DNA from: Muraenolepis orangiensis
Lineage: Eukaryota > Chordata > Actinopteri > Gadiformes > Muraenolepididae
DNA length: 64,000 bases
NCBI GenBank assembly: GCA_027704905.1
Contig: JANIIK010000525.1
Location: 1 to 64,000 of the forward strand
Direction of reading: 5' to 3'
Part shown: piece by piece, positions 44,601-53,649 of the stretch
Layout of the letters: each line of letters opens with the position of its first letter
Numbering within the stretch: position 1 is the first letter of the stretch
Position numbers and translations under genes: made by a program
The notes under the pieces: generated by a model
Database searches by the model: none
What the model saw: the letters and a program-made list of their open reading frames with translations, nothing else
What the model was told of the DNA's origin: nothing

Positions 44601-45583
44601 AAAGGAAGTTCGTAAAAAATGCATCATACCAGGAGGAGTACACCCGTTTCCTCAGTGATGTCATTGAACAAGGATACGCCGAGGCAGTGCCACAGGGGCA
44701 GCTGAAGCAAAAGGATGGGACGGTTTGGTACATACCTCATCATGGGGTGTACCACCCTAAAAAAGGAAAGCTCAGAGTGGTTTTTGACTGTGGAGCATCT
44801 TTCAAGGGTACCTCGCTCAACTCAGAGCTACTCCAGGGTCCTGATCTAATCAATCCTCTCATAGGAGTGCTCACCAGGTTCCGACAGGAGCCCATTGCAA
44901 TAATGGGAGACATTCAGGCAATGTTTCATCAAGTGAAAGTTGAAAAACAAGATGTTGATTATCTGAAATTCCTGTGGTGGCCAGGGGGTGATATAGGTGT
45001 TGACCCTCTTGAATACCGTATGGTTGTGCACCTTTTTGGTGCTGTGTCATCACCCAGCTGCGCAAACTATGCGCTCCGAAGGACAGCTGAGGATAACAGG
45101 AATCAATTCAGACCTGAAGTAATTGACACCATCCTAAACAACATCTATGTGGATGATTGCTTAAAATCTGCAGCCACGGAGGAGGAAGCAATACTTCTTA
45201 TCAAAGAGCTCACAGCTGCCTGTCATAGGGGAGGTTTCCACTTCTCCAAATGGATAACTAACAGCCGCAGAGTATTGTACTCAGTTCCTGAAGCAGACAG
45301 AGCTAAAGAGGTGAAAGAGCTCAATCTAGACAGAGATCGACTCCCAACAGAAAGAGCACTTGGTGTGCAGTGGTGCGTGGAGGATGACAATTTTACATTC
45401 AATGTCACCACCAAGACACAGCCACACACAAGGAGAGGGATCCTGTCTGAAGTTAGCTCCATTTATGACCCTTTAGGGTTTCTTGCACCTTTCACTCTGC
45501 CTGCCAAACTGCTATTGCAAGAGCTATGTAGCTTAAACCTTGGCTGGGATAAGGAAATACCCAAGATTTTCTCTGATGGGTGA
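41678..45583 (+). CDS. BEL3 Gag-Protease-RT polyprotein
   Basis: 1301 residues from an ATG. A charged, coiled-coil-rich gag N-terminus is followed by the BEL gag core (KVFEGDPVEYRSFMRAFEHF), zinc-binding CFGCLVQGHMSNNC and CKECKQNHPTVLH, and a protease with YAFLDPGSSASFC. RT has VFDCGASFKGTSLNSELLQG, catalytic Asp in IMGDIQAMFHQVKV, LWWPGGDIG, SSPSCANYALR and the YVDD box (IYVDDCLKSA). All expected RT motifs are present. The frame ends at a TGA at 45581-45583, where RNase H should follow. The continuation lies in another frame from 45580, so a small indel is inferred. Confidence 0.92.
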   Translation: MDQEMDGTTESNVARFTASEPEVEVSHERDEEHVAKMRSTRKYKLCQLTRRKNVIKELMKYNMYTEELEENRAKYKTLLDAFKDAHLSYHTLLNESDEINESEKWFQSKMCSSNDFIDVVTEWMSGPTTRSDECIALGDSASVIAWRSSKHSSGSNVSSRSRSSSHSAVSSARICAEAEKAAAIAKLKALKYKQVLEEEEGKLLKEMEQIRKRKETLSVQAELDVATAKINVLTIVETPSHVQTQSAPPPTRDGMNEYFDKGGEIHKLPEKEPVHRSTTNTQSVRPKEPQYRSYPQGPPPKPTEYYIQKQYGGTQPDKLLFSMQDKTSKPTQSHVTQLKDDFKMPKQQAPVHDATLYSILEKQKEITASLVKQSHHSSLPRKDIKVFEGDPVEYRSFMRAFEHFIEAKTFSGRDRLYYLEQYTRGQSRELIRTCLYMEPERGYRRAKELLQEHYGNEFKIANAYIEKALSWSSIKPEDPKALEAFALYLRGCCNAMEEITYMEELDLSSNLKALVTKLPYKIRDKWRSEVCVLQEKHNGKVRFCDLVRFLEYQVKILTDPVFGNIQDPTTPKVQKPTIFKRAKATGSSFATSITNMDYNSQSPQSQDSSQAANKLFCLFCSGAHTMDACHQFRKKLHRDKIMFLKERGICFGCLVQGHMSNNCHKRLTCKECKQNHPTVLHIGKRKGTSETTEMSETAQASASPKACGHIGAGEEECVLAIVPVKVKSSKGNQIIQTYAFLDPGSSASFCTNSLMHQLNIRGKITNILLRTMGQEKTVSSHIVTGLEVSELHGNNFIALPEFYTQKTMPVTEGNIPNQSDISKWPYLKNIRLPTIDADIGLLIGTNAHKVMEPQQVINSQGEGPYAVRTLLGWVVNGPLRGGGTKANNTSSVSINRISVVDLQDLLVAQYNTDFVEKPYEDKREMSIEDKQFLKIVEDSTRIVDGHYSFKLPFRRHDVSLPNNRQVAEQRLLSLKRKFVKNASYQEEYTRFLSDVIEQGYAEAVPQGQLKQKDGTVWYIPHHGVYHPKKGKLRVVFDCGASFKGTSLNSELLQGPDLINPLIGVLTRFRQEPIAIMGDIQAMFHQVKVEKQDVDYLKFLWWPGGDIGVDPLEYRMVVHLFGAVSSPSCANYALRRTAEDNRNQFRPEVIDTILNNIYVDDCLKSAATEEEAILLIKELTAACHRGGFHFSKWITNSRRVLYSVPEADRAKEVKELNLDRDRLPTERALGVQWCVEDDNFTFNVTTKTQPHTRRGILSEVSSIYDPLGFLAPFTLPAKLLLQELCSLNLGWDKEIPKIFSDG

Positions 45584-46407
45584 AATGGAAATTAGATCTC
45601 CAGAAGATCACTGACTTCAAGGTTAGAAGATGCCTCAAACCCAACGCAAGTGAACAAGGGTATGGTACAGTGAGCTATTTGAGACTGATGAATGACAAAA
45701 ACACCATCCACGTTTCGTTCATGATGGGGAAGGCAAGAGTTGCTCCCCTTAAAAAGATTACAATCCCCAGGATGGAGCTTGCTGCTGCAGTGCTGGCCAC
45801 TAAAGTGGATAAAGTTCTCAGGAGAGAGTTGCAGCTGCAGCTTGAAAGCTCAATGTTTTGGACTGATAGCCAATCAGTGCTAAAGTATATAGCAAACCAA
45901 CACACAAGATTCCACACGTTTGTGGCTAACAGAGTTTCCACCATTAGGGAAGCCACAAAAATGACCCAGTGGAGATATGTCAACACAAAGGTGAACCCTG
46001 CTGATGTTGCCACCAGGGGACAAAAAGCAGACAAATTCATGGAGAATCAGAGTTGGATACAGGGTCCAGACATACTCTGGAAGTCAGAAAGGGACTGGCC
46101 ACAGTTTCCGTTGGAATTGGTCTCACACTCCTTTGATGACCCAGAGGTCAAGAGAAATCCTTCTGTGAGTACAATCATTGTAAAGGACAATGGAAATCCA
46201 ACTGACACATTTCTCACAGACTTTTCCAGCTGGAGAAAGCTGAAAGTTGCAGTAGCATGGATTTTGAAACTCAAAGAAACTTTGAAAGTACTGGTTAACA
46301 GGAAAAAGGAACTTCATTCCACTGTAAGTGCCTCAAACACAACCACTCGAAGCACTAGGAAAGTGGTGGACCAGAAGATGACGAATGTCAAAACCACATT
46401 GGGTTGA
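45580..46407 (+). pseudogene. BEL3 RNase H region with missing catalytic segment
   Basis: Open reading continues from RT in a shifted frame. It reads WKLDLQKITDFKVRRCLKPN and then directly ASEQGYGTVSYLRL. The usual HHFADAS segment with the first catalytic Asp (compare HHFSDASASGYG in BEL1) is lost. The second half is normal: IPRMELAAAVLATKV, MFWTDSQSVLKYIAN and NPADVATRG. It ends with TGA at 46405-46407. The integrase ORF is in the same frame beyond that single stop. Confidence 0.88.
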
Positions 46408-46461
46408 CAGACAGTTACTCTGGAGGATCTAGAGAAGGCAGAAAATGCAATCATCTGTCAA

Positions 46462-47772
46462 ATGCAAAAGCAATACTTTCCAGAGGAAATGACAACCTTG
46501 CAAATGGGGACATCTGGTGTCAAAAAGGCAAGTAACATCTACAAGCTTGACCCAGTGTTCAAGGATGGTGTGCTCAGAGTGGGAGGACGTCTGAGTAGGG
46601 CAGCTATGCCAGAAGAGAGTAAATTCCCTGTCATACTCCCAAAACATTCTCACGTATCCACACTCATTCTCAGGCACATACATGACAAAACTGGACATGG
46701 AGGAAGAAACCACATCCTCTCTGAACTGAGGAAAAAATATTGGATAATCAAGGCCAATTCTGCAGCAAGAAAAATAATAGGGGAATGTGTTGTATGCAGA
46801 CGGCAAAGGGCCAGAATTGGAGATCAAAAGATGGCCGATTTGCCACAGGAAAGGCTCGAGCCAGACTTGCCTCCATTTTCCAATGTTGGCGTGGATTATT
46901 TTGGCCCTATTGAAAGTAAAAGAGGACGAACCATCTTGAAGAGGTATGGAGTGCTATTCACTTGCATGACTAGTAGAGCTGTGCACATTGAAGTGGCCAA
47001 CTCCCTCGACACAGACTCATGTCTTAATGCCTTGAGACGTTTCATTTGTAGAAGAGGACAAGTGAAACACATCAGATCCGACAATGGAACTAATTTTGTT
47101 GGGGCTCAGAGAGAATTGAAAGAAGCCCTTGCTACACTGAACCAGCAACGGATTCAAGGAGCTTTGCTTCAAAAAGGAATACAGTGGAGTTTCAACCCCC
47201 CAGGAGCATCCCACCATGGAGGAGTGTGGGAGCGACTCATAAAGTCTGTAAGGCAAGTGCTCCATTCTGTTTTAAAACAGCAGACTCTAGATGATGAGGG
47301 ACTACAGACTCTGTTATGCGAAGTGGAAGCCATCCTAAACAGCCGCCCAATCACTACTGTCTCTAATGATCCACAAGACCTAGAGCCTCTTACCCCCAAC
47401 CACATCTTACTCCTGAACACCAAGCCCATACTGCCACCTGGAGTCTTTGACAAGAATGACCTGTATGTGAGACGCCGATGGAAACAGGTGCAGTACATGT
47501 CCGATTTATTTTGGAAGCGCTGGTGCCAGGAATACTTGCCCCTCCTGCAAGAAAGGCAGAAATGGTGCAAACAGAGGAGAAGCTTTACACCTGGAGATGT
47601 GGTTATGGTAGTGGACCCCTGTGCTCCACGTGGCTCTTGGATCTTGGGAAGAGTGCTTGAAGTTATGGCGGATACTAAAGGATTGGTGCGAGCTGTAAAG
47701 GTCAAAACACAGACCAATGTCCTAGTGAGGCCCATAACCAAGATCTGCCTGCTGCTAGAATGTGAGGAGTGA
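46462..47772 (+). CDS. BEL3 integrase domain
   Basis: 436 codons open from this Met, and the frame is open back to the TGA at 46405. The N-terminal zinc-binding region has HIHDKTGHGGRNHILSELR and CVVCRRQRA. The core has catalytic Asp in VGVDYFGPI, Asp in IRSDNGTNFVGA and Glu in GGVWERLIKSVRQ. The C-terminal part reads FTPGDVVMVVD and RGSWILGRVLEV. It looks intact and of normal length. Its role is insertion of the element DNA with a 5-bp stagger, matching the CCCAC duplication. Confidence 0.92.
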   Translation: MQKQYFPEEMTTLQMGTSGVKKASNIYKLDPVFKDGVLRVGGRLSRAAMPEESKFPVILPKHSHVSTLILRHIHDKTGHGGRNHILSELRKKYWIIKANSAARKIIGECVVCRRQRARIGDQKMADLPQERLEPDLPPFSNVGVDYFGPIESKRGRTILKRYGVLFTCMTSRAVHIEVANSLDTDSCLNALRRFICRRGQVKHIRSDNGTNFVGAQRELKEALATLNQQRIQGALLQKGIQWSFNPPGASHHGGVWERLIKSVRQVLHSVLKQQTLDDEGLQTLLCEVEAILNSRPITTVSNDPQDLEPLTPNHILLLNTKPILPPGVFDKNDLYVRRRWKQVQYMSDLFWKRWCQEYLPLLQERQKWCKQRRSFTPGDVVMVVDPCAPRGSWILGRVLEVMADTKGLVRAVKVKTQTNVLVRPITKICLLLECEE

Positions 47773-47924
47773 AGGCTCCTTGCTTCAGCTGGCATGATGA
47801 TATCGCCAATCTTTGGTGAGTACCACACCACACCTAAGTTAATGAAATGTTTATAGGCTCCTTTAAGATACAGTGTATATTGTAATTGTTTTTGTTGCCC
47901 CAAAATACAATTAGGGGCCGGTTA

Positions 47925-48323
47925 TGTAGGAGCCAATTCTTTATATTCTATTTATTTATTTATTTATTGGCCTTACCAGGTGGTGTGTGTCTACTAATGG
48001 CTGCAGTGTACTCAATCCCCTGCAGGTCTCTATATAAGGAGAGGTGCGTCACGCTAGGGGGCGTGACAGACTGAGAAGCATACAGTCTTTAGACCTTGCT
48101 TGCGTACGGGAGTGTTATTTTGTCTGTTTAATTACATTGCACATTTTCTGAATCTCTGTAAAGAAGAAAATAAATCATCTTTAATTTCAAACCCAAACAA
48201 ACGTGGAGTGGACATTATATTCTTCCATCTGCAACAAGCGTCAAGAACGTTTCAGTCTGTCCAAGAGTGACACACACATTAGGGAAACTTCGTGTTTTAA
48301 CAAAAGGACAAGTGGTCACTACA
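47925..48323 (+). repeat. 3' LTR of BEL3 (full length)
   Basis: 399 bp, starting TGTAGGAGCC and ending CACTACA. It carries the TATA motif and the AATAAA signal near 48169, which is absent from the shortened 5' copy. Confidence 0.92.
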
Positions 48324-48452
48324 CCCACGGTAAGACGAGCGTGACCAGGACCCACGGTAAGACGAGCGTGACCCAGAGGACCCCACGGTAAGACGAGCGT
48401 GACCCAGAGGACCCCACGGTAAGACGAGCGTGACCCAGAGGACCCCACGGTA
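48324..48452. repeat. 31-bp minisatellite, right part
   Basis: About four further units of the array at 40752-40998, again with GGTAAGACGAGCG. It leads without interruption into the acidic AKAP8-like tail. Confidence 0.9.
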
Positions 48453-50422
48453 ATGGACTGACCGACGCCGGCCATCCAATCAGAGATGGAGAGCCTGCGA
48501 TCAAAGGAGAGGCCACTCAGGAGGTGGCTGAGGAAGAAGAGGAGCATGGAGAGAATGAGGAAGAAGAGGAGCATGGAGAGAATGAGGAAGAAGAGGAGCA
48601 TGGAGAGAATAAGGAAGAAGAGGAGCATGGAGAGAATGAGGAAGAAGAGGATTTGTGCGTCAGGTACGCATTAAAACATCAAAACATTATCAACGAGTAC
48701 GCGTCGTCGGTCACCGGGTTCATCAAGAAGTGCATAGATGACGTTGTTCCGACCAAGTCGGTTCGGATATATCCCAACCAGAAACCGTGGATTAACGGCG
48801 ATGTTCGCGCTGCCCTACATGCGCGTAACGCCGCCTTTGGTTCCGGGAATACGGAGGAATATACGAGAGCCCGTTACGACCTCCGTAAGACCATCGTCAC
48901 TGCCAAGCGGGAGTATAAGGACAGAGTGGAAGATAAATTCAAGAAACACGATGCGAGGGGTATGTGGCAGGGGCTGCAGACGATAACGAACTTCAGAGGG
49001 AGAACCAGTTGTGTAGAGAACTCCTCTACCTCCCTCCCAGGAGAGCTAAATACATTTTTTGCTCGGTTCGACGTAAACGGCAGCCCGCCGAAGCCAGCAC
49101 CGACTGGGGAGACCAGCCAGCTGCGCATCTCGGAGGCGGATGTGCGCCGCACCTTTAAGCGGCTGAACATCCGTAAGGCGGCAGGCCCCGACGACATCCC
49201 GGGCCGCGTCCTCAGAGCATGCGCAGACCAGTTGGCAGGAGTCTTTGCAGACATCTTCAACCTCTCCCTGTCCCAGGCTGTTGTCCCCGCGGTCTTCAAG
49301 ATATCCACCATCGTGCCTGTCCCTAAACAAACCAAGGTAACATGCCTGAATGACTACAGACCTGTGGCCCTCACCTCGATCGTCAGCAAATGCTTCGAGA
49401 GGTTGGTCAAGGACTTTATTTGCTCCGTGTTACCTACCACGCTGGACCCATGGCAATTTGCATATCGTCAAAATAGATCCACGGACGACGCAATTGCCAT
49501 GGCCCTCCACACTGCCCTTTCCCACCTGGAGGGGAAGAACTGTTATGTGCGAATGCTGTTTGTGGACTACAGCTCAGCATTCAACACAATAGTTCCTGCC
49601 AAGCTCGACACCAAGCTGAGAGGTCTAGGCGTACCCCCATCCATGTGCAGCTGGATACTGAACCTCCTGTCGGACCGCCGCCAGGTGGTGAGGATGGGCA
49701 GCACCACATCAGAGCCACTGACCCTCAACACGGGAGCCCCCCAGGGATGCGTGCTGAGCCCTCTCCTCTACTCCCTCTACACCCACGACTGCATGGCTAT
49801 GCACAGCTCCAACGTCATCGTCAAGTTTGCTGACGACACGACAGTGATGGGCCTGATCGCCGGCGACGACGAGACAGCCTACAGGGAGGAGGTCGGATCG
49901 CTGGAGCAGTGGTGCCAGGAGAACAGCCTCGCCCTCAACGTCAAGAAGACCAAGGAGCTGATCGTGGACTTCAGGAGGCAGAGGGGAGAGCACAGCCCTA
50001 TCTCCATCGACGGCGTTGCAGTAGAGAGGGTCAGCAGCTTCAAGTTCCTCGGCGTGCACATCTCCGAGGACCTCACATGGTCCACGCACACCACACACGT
50101 GGTGAAAAGGGCCCAACAACGCCTGTATTTTCTCAGGCGTCTGAAGAAATTCAGCATGGGCCCCCGCATCCTGAGAACATTCTACAACGGCACCATCGAG
50201 AGTGTTCTGACAGGGTGTATCACCGCCTGGTACGGGAACTGCACGGCACTCGAGCGCAGAGCGCTTCAAAGGGTGGTGCGGACGGCCCAGTATATCGTTG
50301 GAGGTGAGCTCCCCTCCCTCCTGGACATTTACAACCAGCGGTGCGTGGCCAAGGCCAAAAGAATTATAAAAGACATTGCCCACCCCAGCCACGAACTTTA
50401 CTCACTATTACCTATTGCTTAG
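48453..50422 (+). CDS. chimeric ORF: acidic AKAP8-like tail plus L2 reverse transcriptase
   Basis: One open frame with no ATG at its start (GTG at 48524; open upstream through LTDAGHPIRDGEPAIKG). The 5' part codes five approximately 10-residue acidic repeats of the type EEEEEHGEN, the expected acidic C-terminus after the AKAP8L zinc fingers. At about 48689 it runs in frame into an L2 RT starting INEYASSVTGFIKK. The RT is complete (VDYSSAFNTI, APQGCVLSPLLYSLY, FADDTTVMG). It ends early at 50420, because about 45 bp are missing before the usual end. The fusion came from a 5'-truncated L2 insertion. Whether it is expressed is unknown. Confidence 0.8.
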
Positions 50423-50753
50423 AGATAGCTTCCACAGTCAGGCCATCAGGCTGCTGAACAAGGGCGTATAACATATAACAATGTATATTTTATTACATTG
50501 ATTTATATATATATATTGCTCTTTTCTGTGCTGATTTTTGCATTTTATAAATTGCATTTTTTATTTTTTATTTTAATTTTATTTTATATTCTTTATTCTA
50601 TTTTTTATTCTATTTTTATCTATTTTTTATTTTATCTTATTTTATAACTGCTGTCTGTCGTCGGGTATTGCACACAAGATTTTCACATCACTGCTTTATA
50701 CTAAACTGTAAACTGTGACGTGACAATAAACTTGACTTGACTTGACTTGACTT
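48689..50753 (+). mobile_element. L2 LINE copy 3, 5'-truncated
   Basis: Plus-strand copy of the family at 29134-32345, starting in the pre-RT region and ending with (CTTGA)n at 50730-50753. Nearly identical in protein to the full copy. It interrupts the remains of BEL2 and its AKAP8-like cargo. Confidence 0.9.
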
Positions 50754-51100
50754 GAAACGAAGACCAGCCAATAACCAATATCTGTCTACTACAGGAGGCT
50801 GAAGCAGCATAAGGAGTTGTTGCTTCACATTGTGAGACTTTGGCCTCAACCTTGAACCTTGACTTTGACTGACAGACTTGACATAGAATGACGGTAAAGA
50901 TCATTCTGACTTATCCTAGGTGGGGGTACCTCTGGCCTTACTGACATGACTCAGGAAGAAGAAGAAAGACAACTAATGCATGAAATGTAAAGTTAATGTA
51001 CAGACTTGGAATATTGATCTTAAATTGTTTCATGTCTTTATTTGATTAATTATTCAGTGTAATGCCTGATAATTAGGGGCTGGTGTGTAGGAGCAATGAA
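50754..51100 (+). pseudogene. probable 3' end of BEL2 with start of its LTR
   Basis: No convincing coding sequence. At 51068-51094 it reads AATTAGGGGCTGG, then TGTAGGAGC, closely matching the polypurine tract and LTR start of BEL3 (AATTAGGGGCCGG, then TGTAGGAGC). If correct, this is the right end of the BEL2 element that carries the AKAP8-like sequence. The match is short and the rest of the LTR is lost. Confidence 0.5.
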
Positions 51101-51810
51101 TCAAATGCGAATTGCGAATACAAGCGGCCAAAATGAGTTTCCTCAGGAGGGTGGCTGGTATCTCCCTGAGGGATAGGGTGAGAAGCTCAGTCACTCGTGA
51201 GAGACTCGGAGTAGAGCCGCTGCTCCTTCGTGTAGAAAGGAGCCAGTTGAGGTGGTTCATCTAGTAAGGATGCTTCCTGGTCGCCTCCCGAGGGAGGTTT
51301 TCCAGGCACATCCAACTGGGAAGAGACGACGGGGCAGACCGAGGTACAGGTGGGAGGAGACCACGGGGCAGACCGATGTCCAGGTGGGAAGAGATCACGG
51401 GGCAGACCGAGGTACAGGTGGGAAGAGACCACGGGGCAGACCGAGGTACAGGTGGGAAGAGACCACGGGGCAGACCAAGGTACAGGTGGGAGGACACCAC
51501 GGGGCAGACCAAGGTACAGGTGGGAGGAGGAGACCACGGGGCAGGCCGAGGTACAGGTGGGACGAGACCACGGGGCAGACCGAGGTACAGGTGGGAAGAG
51601 ACCACGGGGCAGACCGAGGTACAGGTGGGAGATCACCACGGGGCAGACTGAGGTACAGGTGGGAAGAGACCACGGGACCTCGGGATCCCCCAGTCAGAGC
51701 TGGTCCATGTTGCCAGGGAGAGGGAAGTTTGGAGTCCCCTGCTGGAGCTGCTACCTCCGCGACCCGATTACGGATAAGCGGGAGAAGATGGATGGATGGA
51801 TGGTTATATT
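51101..51810 (+). pseudogene. 5'-truncated LINE 3' end with (GGATG)n tail
   Basis: Broken reading MSFLRRVAGISLRDRVRSSV, GVEPLLLRVERSQLRWF and GRPRYRWEE is typical of the C-terminal end of a widespread fish non-LTR element. It ends in GATAAGCGGGAGAAGATGG and ATGGATGG repeats. I cannot assign the clade. Its basic C-terminal stretch has expanded into a 34-bp tandem array. Confidence 0.75.
51318..51680. repeat. 34-bp minisatellite in LINE 3' end
   Basis: About ten units of 34 bp containing GGGGCAGACCGAGGTACAGG. One unit corresponds to the GRPR-W-type sequence normally present once in this LINE family. Confidence 0.92.
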
Positions 51811-51950
51811 TATATGGTTCATAATTTTGGTATTGGTCTGGTCTGTGTTTGTAATATTATCATTTATTATTGCGTGATCGCTTTGCGTTTATTGAGTTGG
51901 GTCACATGGATATGGGCGGCATTTTGTTAATAATTACCTGTTCACCTGTG

Positions 51951-52075
<125 letters not shown>

Positions 52076-52249
52076 TAGCTGTAACGTTACTGATTACTTT
52101 TTGTGCACGTTTACGTGCTGCTCATAATCATTAAGTATGATTTTGTGAAACTGACTTTTGGATCTCAGCTAATCTTTTTGGTAGCGCGTCCGACAAAGGC
52201 AATCAGGCCCTCTCAGCGACTTTAAGTTTTCTCCTGCAGTTGCTACATT

Positions 52250-52308
52250 TAGGGTTAGGATTAGGGTTAGTAAGGGTTAGGGTAAGGTAGGTTTAGGGTG
52301 AGGGTTAG
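52250..52308. repeat. short TTAGGG-like tract
   Basis: Degenerate GGTTAGGG units similar to 28240-29010. Confidence 0.75.
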
Positions 52309-52403
52309 GCTACAAGGAGAGCATGGAGCGAGGAGGGGGGCTGTGGGCAGTCAGATCTTCCCGGAGATGTGTCATGTCTGGGTGGGCAGCACCCATGTAC
52401 TCC

Positions 52404-52404
<1 letters not shown>

Positions 52405-52461
<57 letters not shown>
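52405..52461. repeat. (GT)n microsatellite
   Basis: Uninterrupted GT run. The flanking 52310-52400 and 52465-52560 show no recognised gene. Confidence 0.95.
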
Positions 52462-52463
<2 letters not shown>

Positions 52464-52559
52464 ATTTGTTTTAAGAGTGTCACTCATTGCCCACAGGAGA
52501 AGAGTGTGGTGATGAGGAGGAGGCGAGGGGGAGGCATCATGAAGTCACGTCCTTAGCTC

Positions 52560-53510
52560 TCCCTGGTGAGAGGTTGCTATGGAGGAGTGTGGCCAGCAGC
52601 AGCCGCTAACCGCTAGGCTAACCACTAGGCTAGCTTCTCCAGGTGCCCGGCATTGGCAGGAGAGGTGAACCCCAGGGAACAGCAGGGGGCTGTGTTCCAT
52701 CCCCGTGTTCCCCGTCTTGTTAGCCCCTCCCCCCGCTTACTTCCGAGTCACATGGTCTCAGGGGGTTTGGGACAGGAAGCGTCCGCAGCAGAGAAAGAGA
52801 GAATATAGTATATAATATCTAGTTATATATTTAATGTGTAATTAATGTTGTGTTTTGTGTGTTTTTAACAGCTTGTTAACTGCTTGCTACTGTTGTTACC
52901 TGTGAAATGTATTTATGTATCTATGTATTACATCATTTTAATAAAGCAAAATGTTGTAAAGTGCTGTTAAATAAATCAAGTATGATAGAGATTATATTTA
53001 TTGTAATAATAATAATTATTATTATTATTATTAGTAGTAGTATTTCAAGAGAACATAGTAACCAGGGCAGCCATGTTTAAATGGGCCAGTGTTTAACATC
53101 TAAACAAAAGAAGAAGAAGAAAATGAAGAAGTTTCAGACGAGGGAGAAACGAGGAGCAGGAAGTGTTTCCTAAAGCGACTCATTAGCATAATTTGCGAAC
53201 CGAGAAGTGAAGTAGTGAACTAGACTGGACGTAATTGCAGCCTTTCAGCAGCAAAGCAATCAAAGCTTCCTACATTCCATATTTTCATGTTGGCTTTATT
53301 TAAATAATTTATTTCAACAGGAAGCCTCATAACTTGAAGAGCTACGAATGTATTTTATACAAGAACTACTCACCAACTACTCAGCTTCAAGCCAAGTCAA
53401 TCTTCAGTCAATATAGACTTTCTAATCTATATAATCAAACTATATAAATGGTGTCGGCATGAACAGAAACATATCAGCAAATATATAATACAATATGGAC
53501 AATATATAAC
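52560..53510. other. no recognised gene
   Basis: No coding family is seen. AATAAA-type signals occur near 52938 and 52970, and an (ATT)n/(TAG)n microsatellite lies at about 52998-53042. The AT-rich remainder has only short ORFs. Confidence 0.5.
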
Positions 53511-53649
53511 AATGAAACCTACACAAGACACACTGCCGATACACACTTTTTTAGCCACTTGGCCGTACGGAGGTAGTTCTATTTTCTATAGGCTACGCCG
53601 TCTAGGCTCCGCCTTATGGGCGTGTCCTGTGTGTCAACCTATCACCTGC

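Larger units (their letters stand above)
40999..48323 (+). mobile_element. BEL3: nearly complete BEL/Pao retrotransposon
   Basis: LTRs at 40999-41222 and 47925-48323, with a 5-bp duplication CCCAC at 40994-40998 and 48324-48328. Gag, protease, RT, RNase H and integrase follow in the usual BEL/Pao order. A purine-rich AATTAGGGGCCGG lies just before the 3' LTR. Only one frameshift-type lesion, one in-frame stop and a short RNase H deletion interrupt pol. The insertion site is inside the 31-bp minisatellite of the AKAP8-like sequence. Confidence 0.93.
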
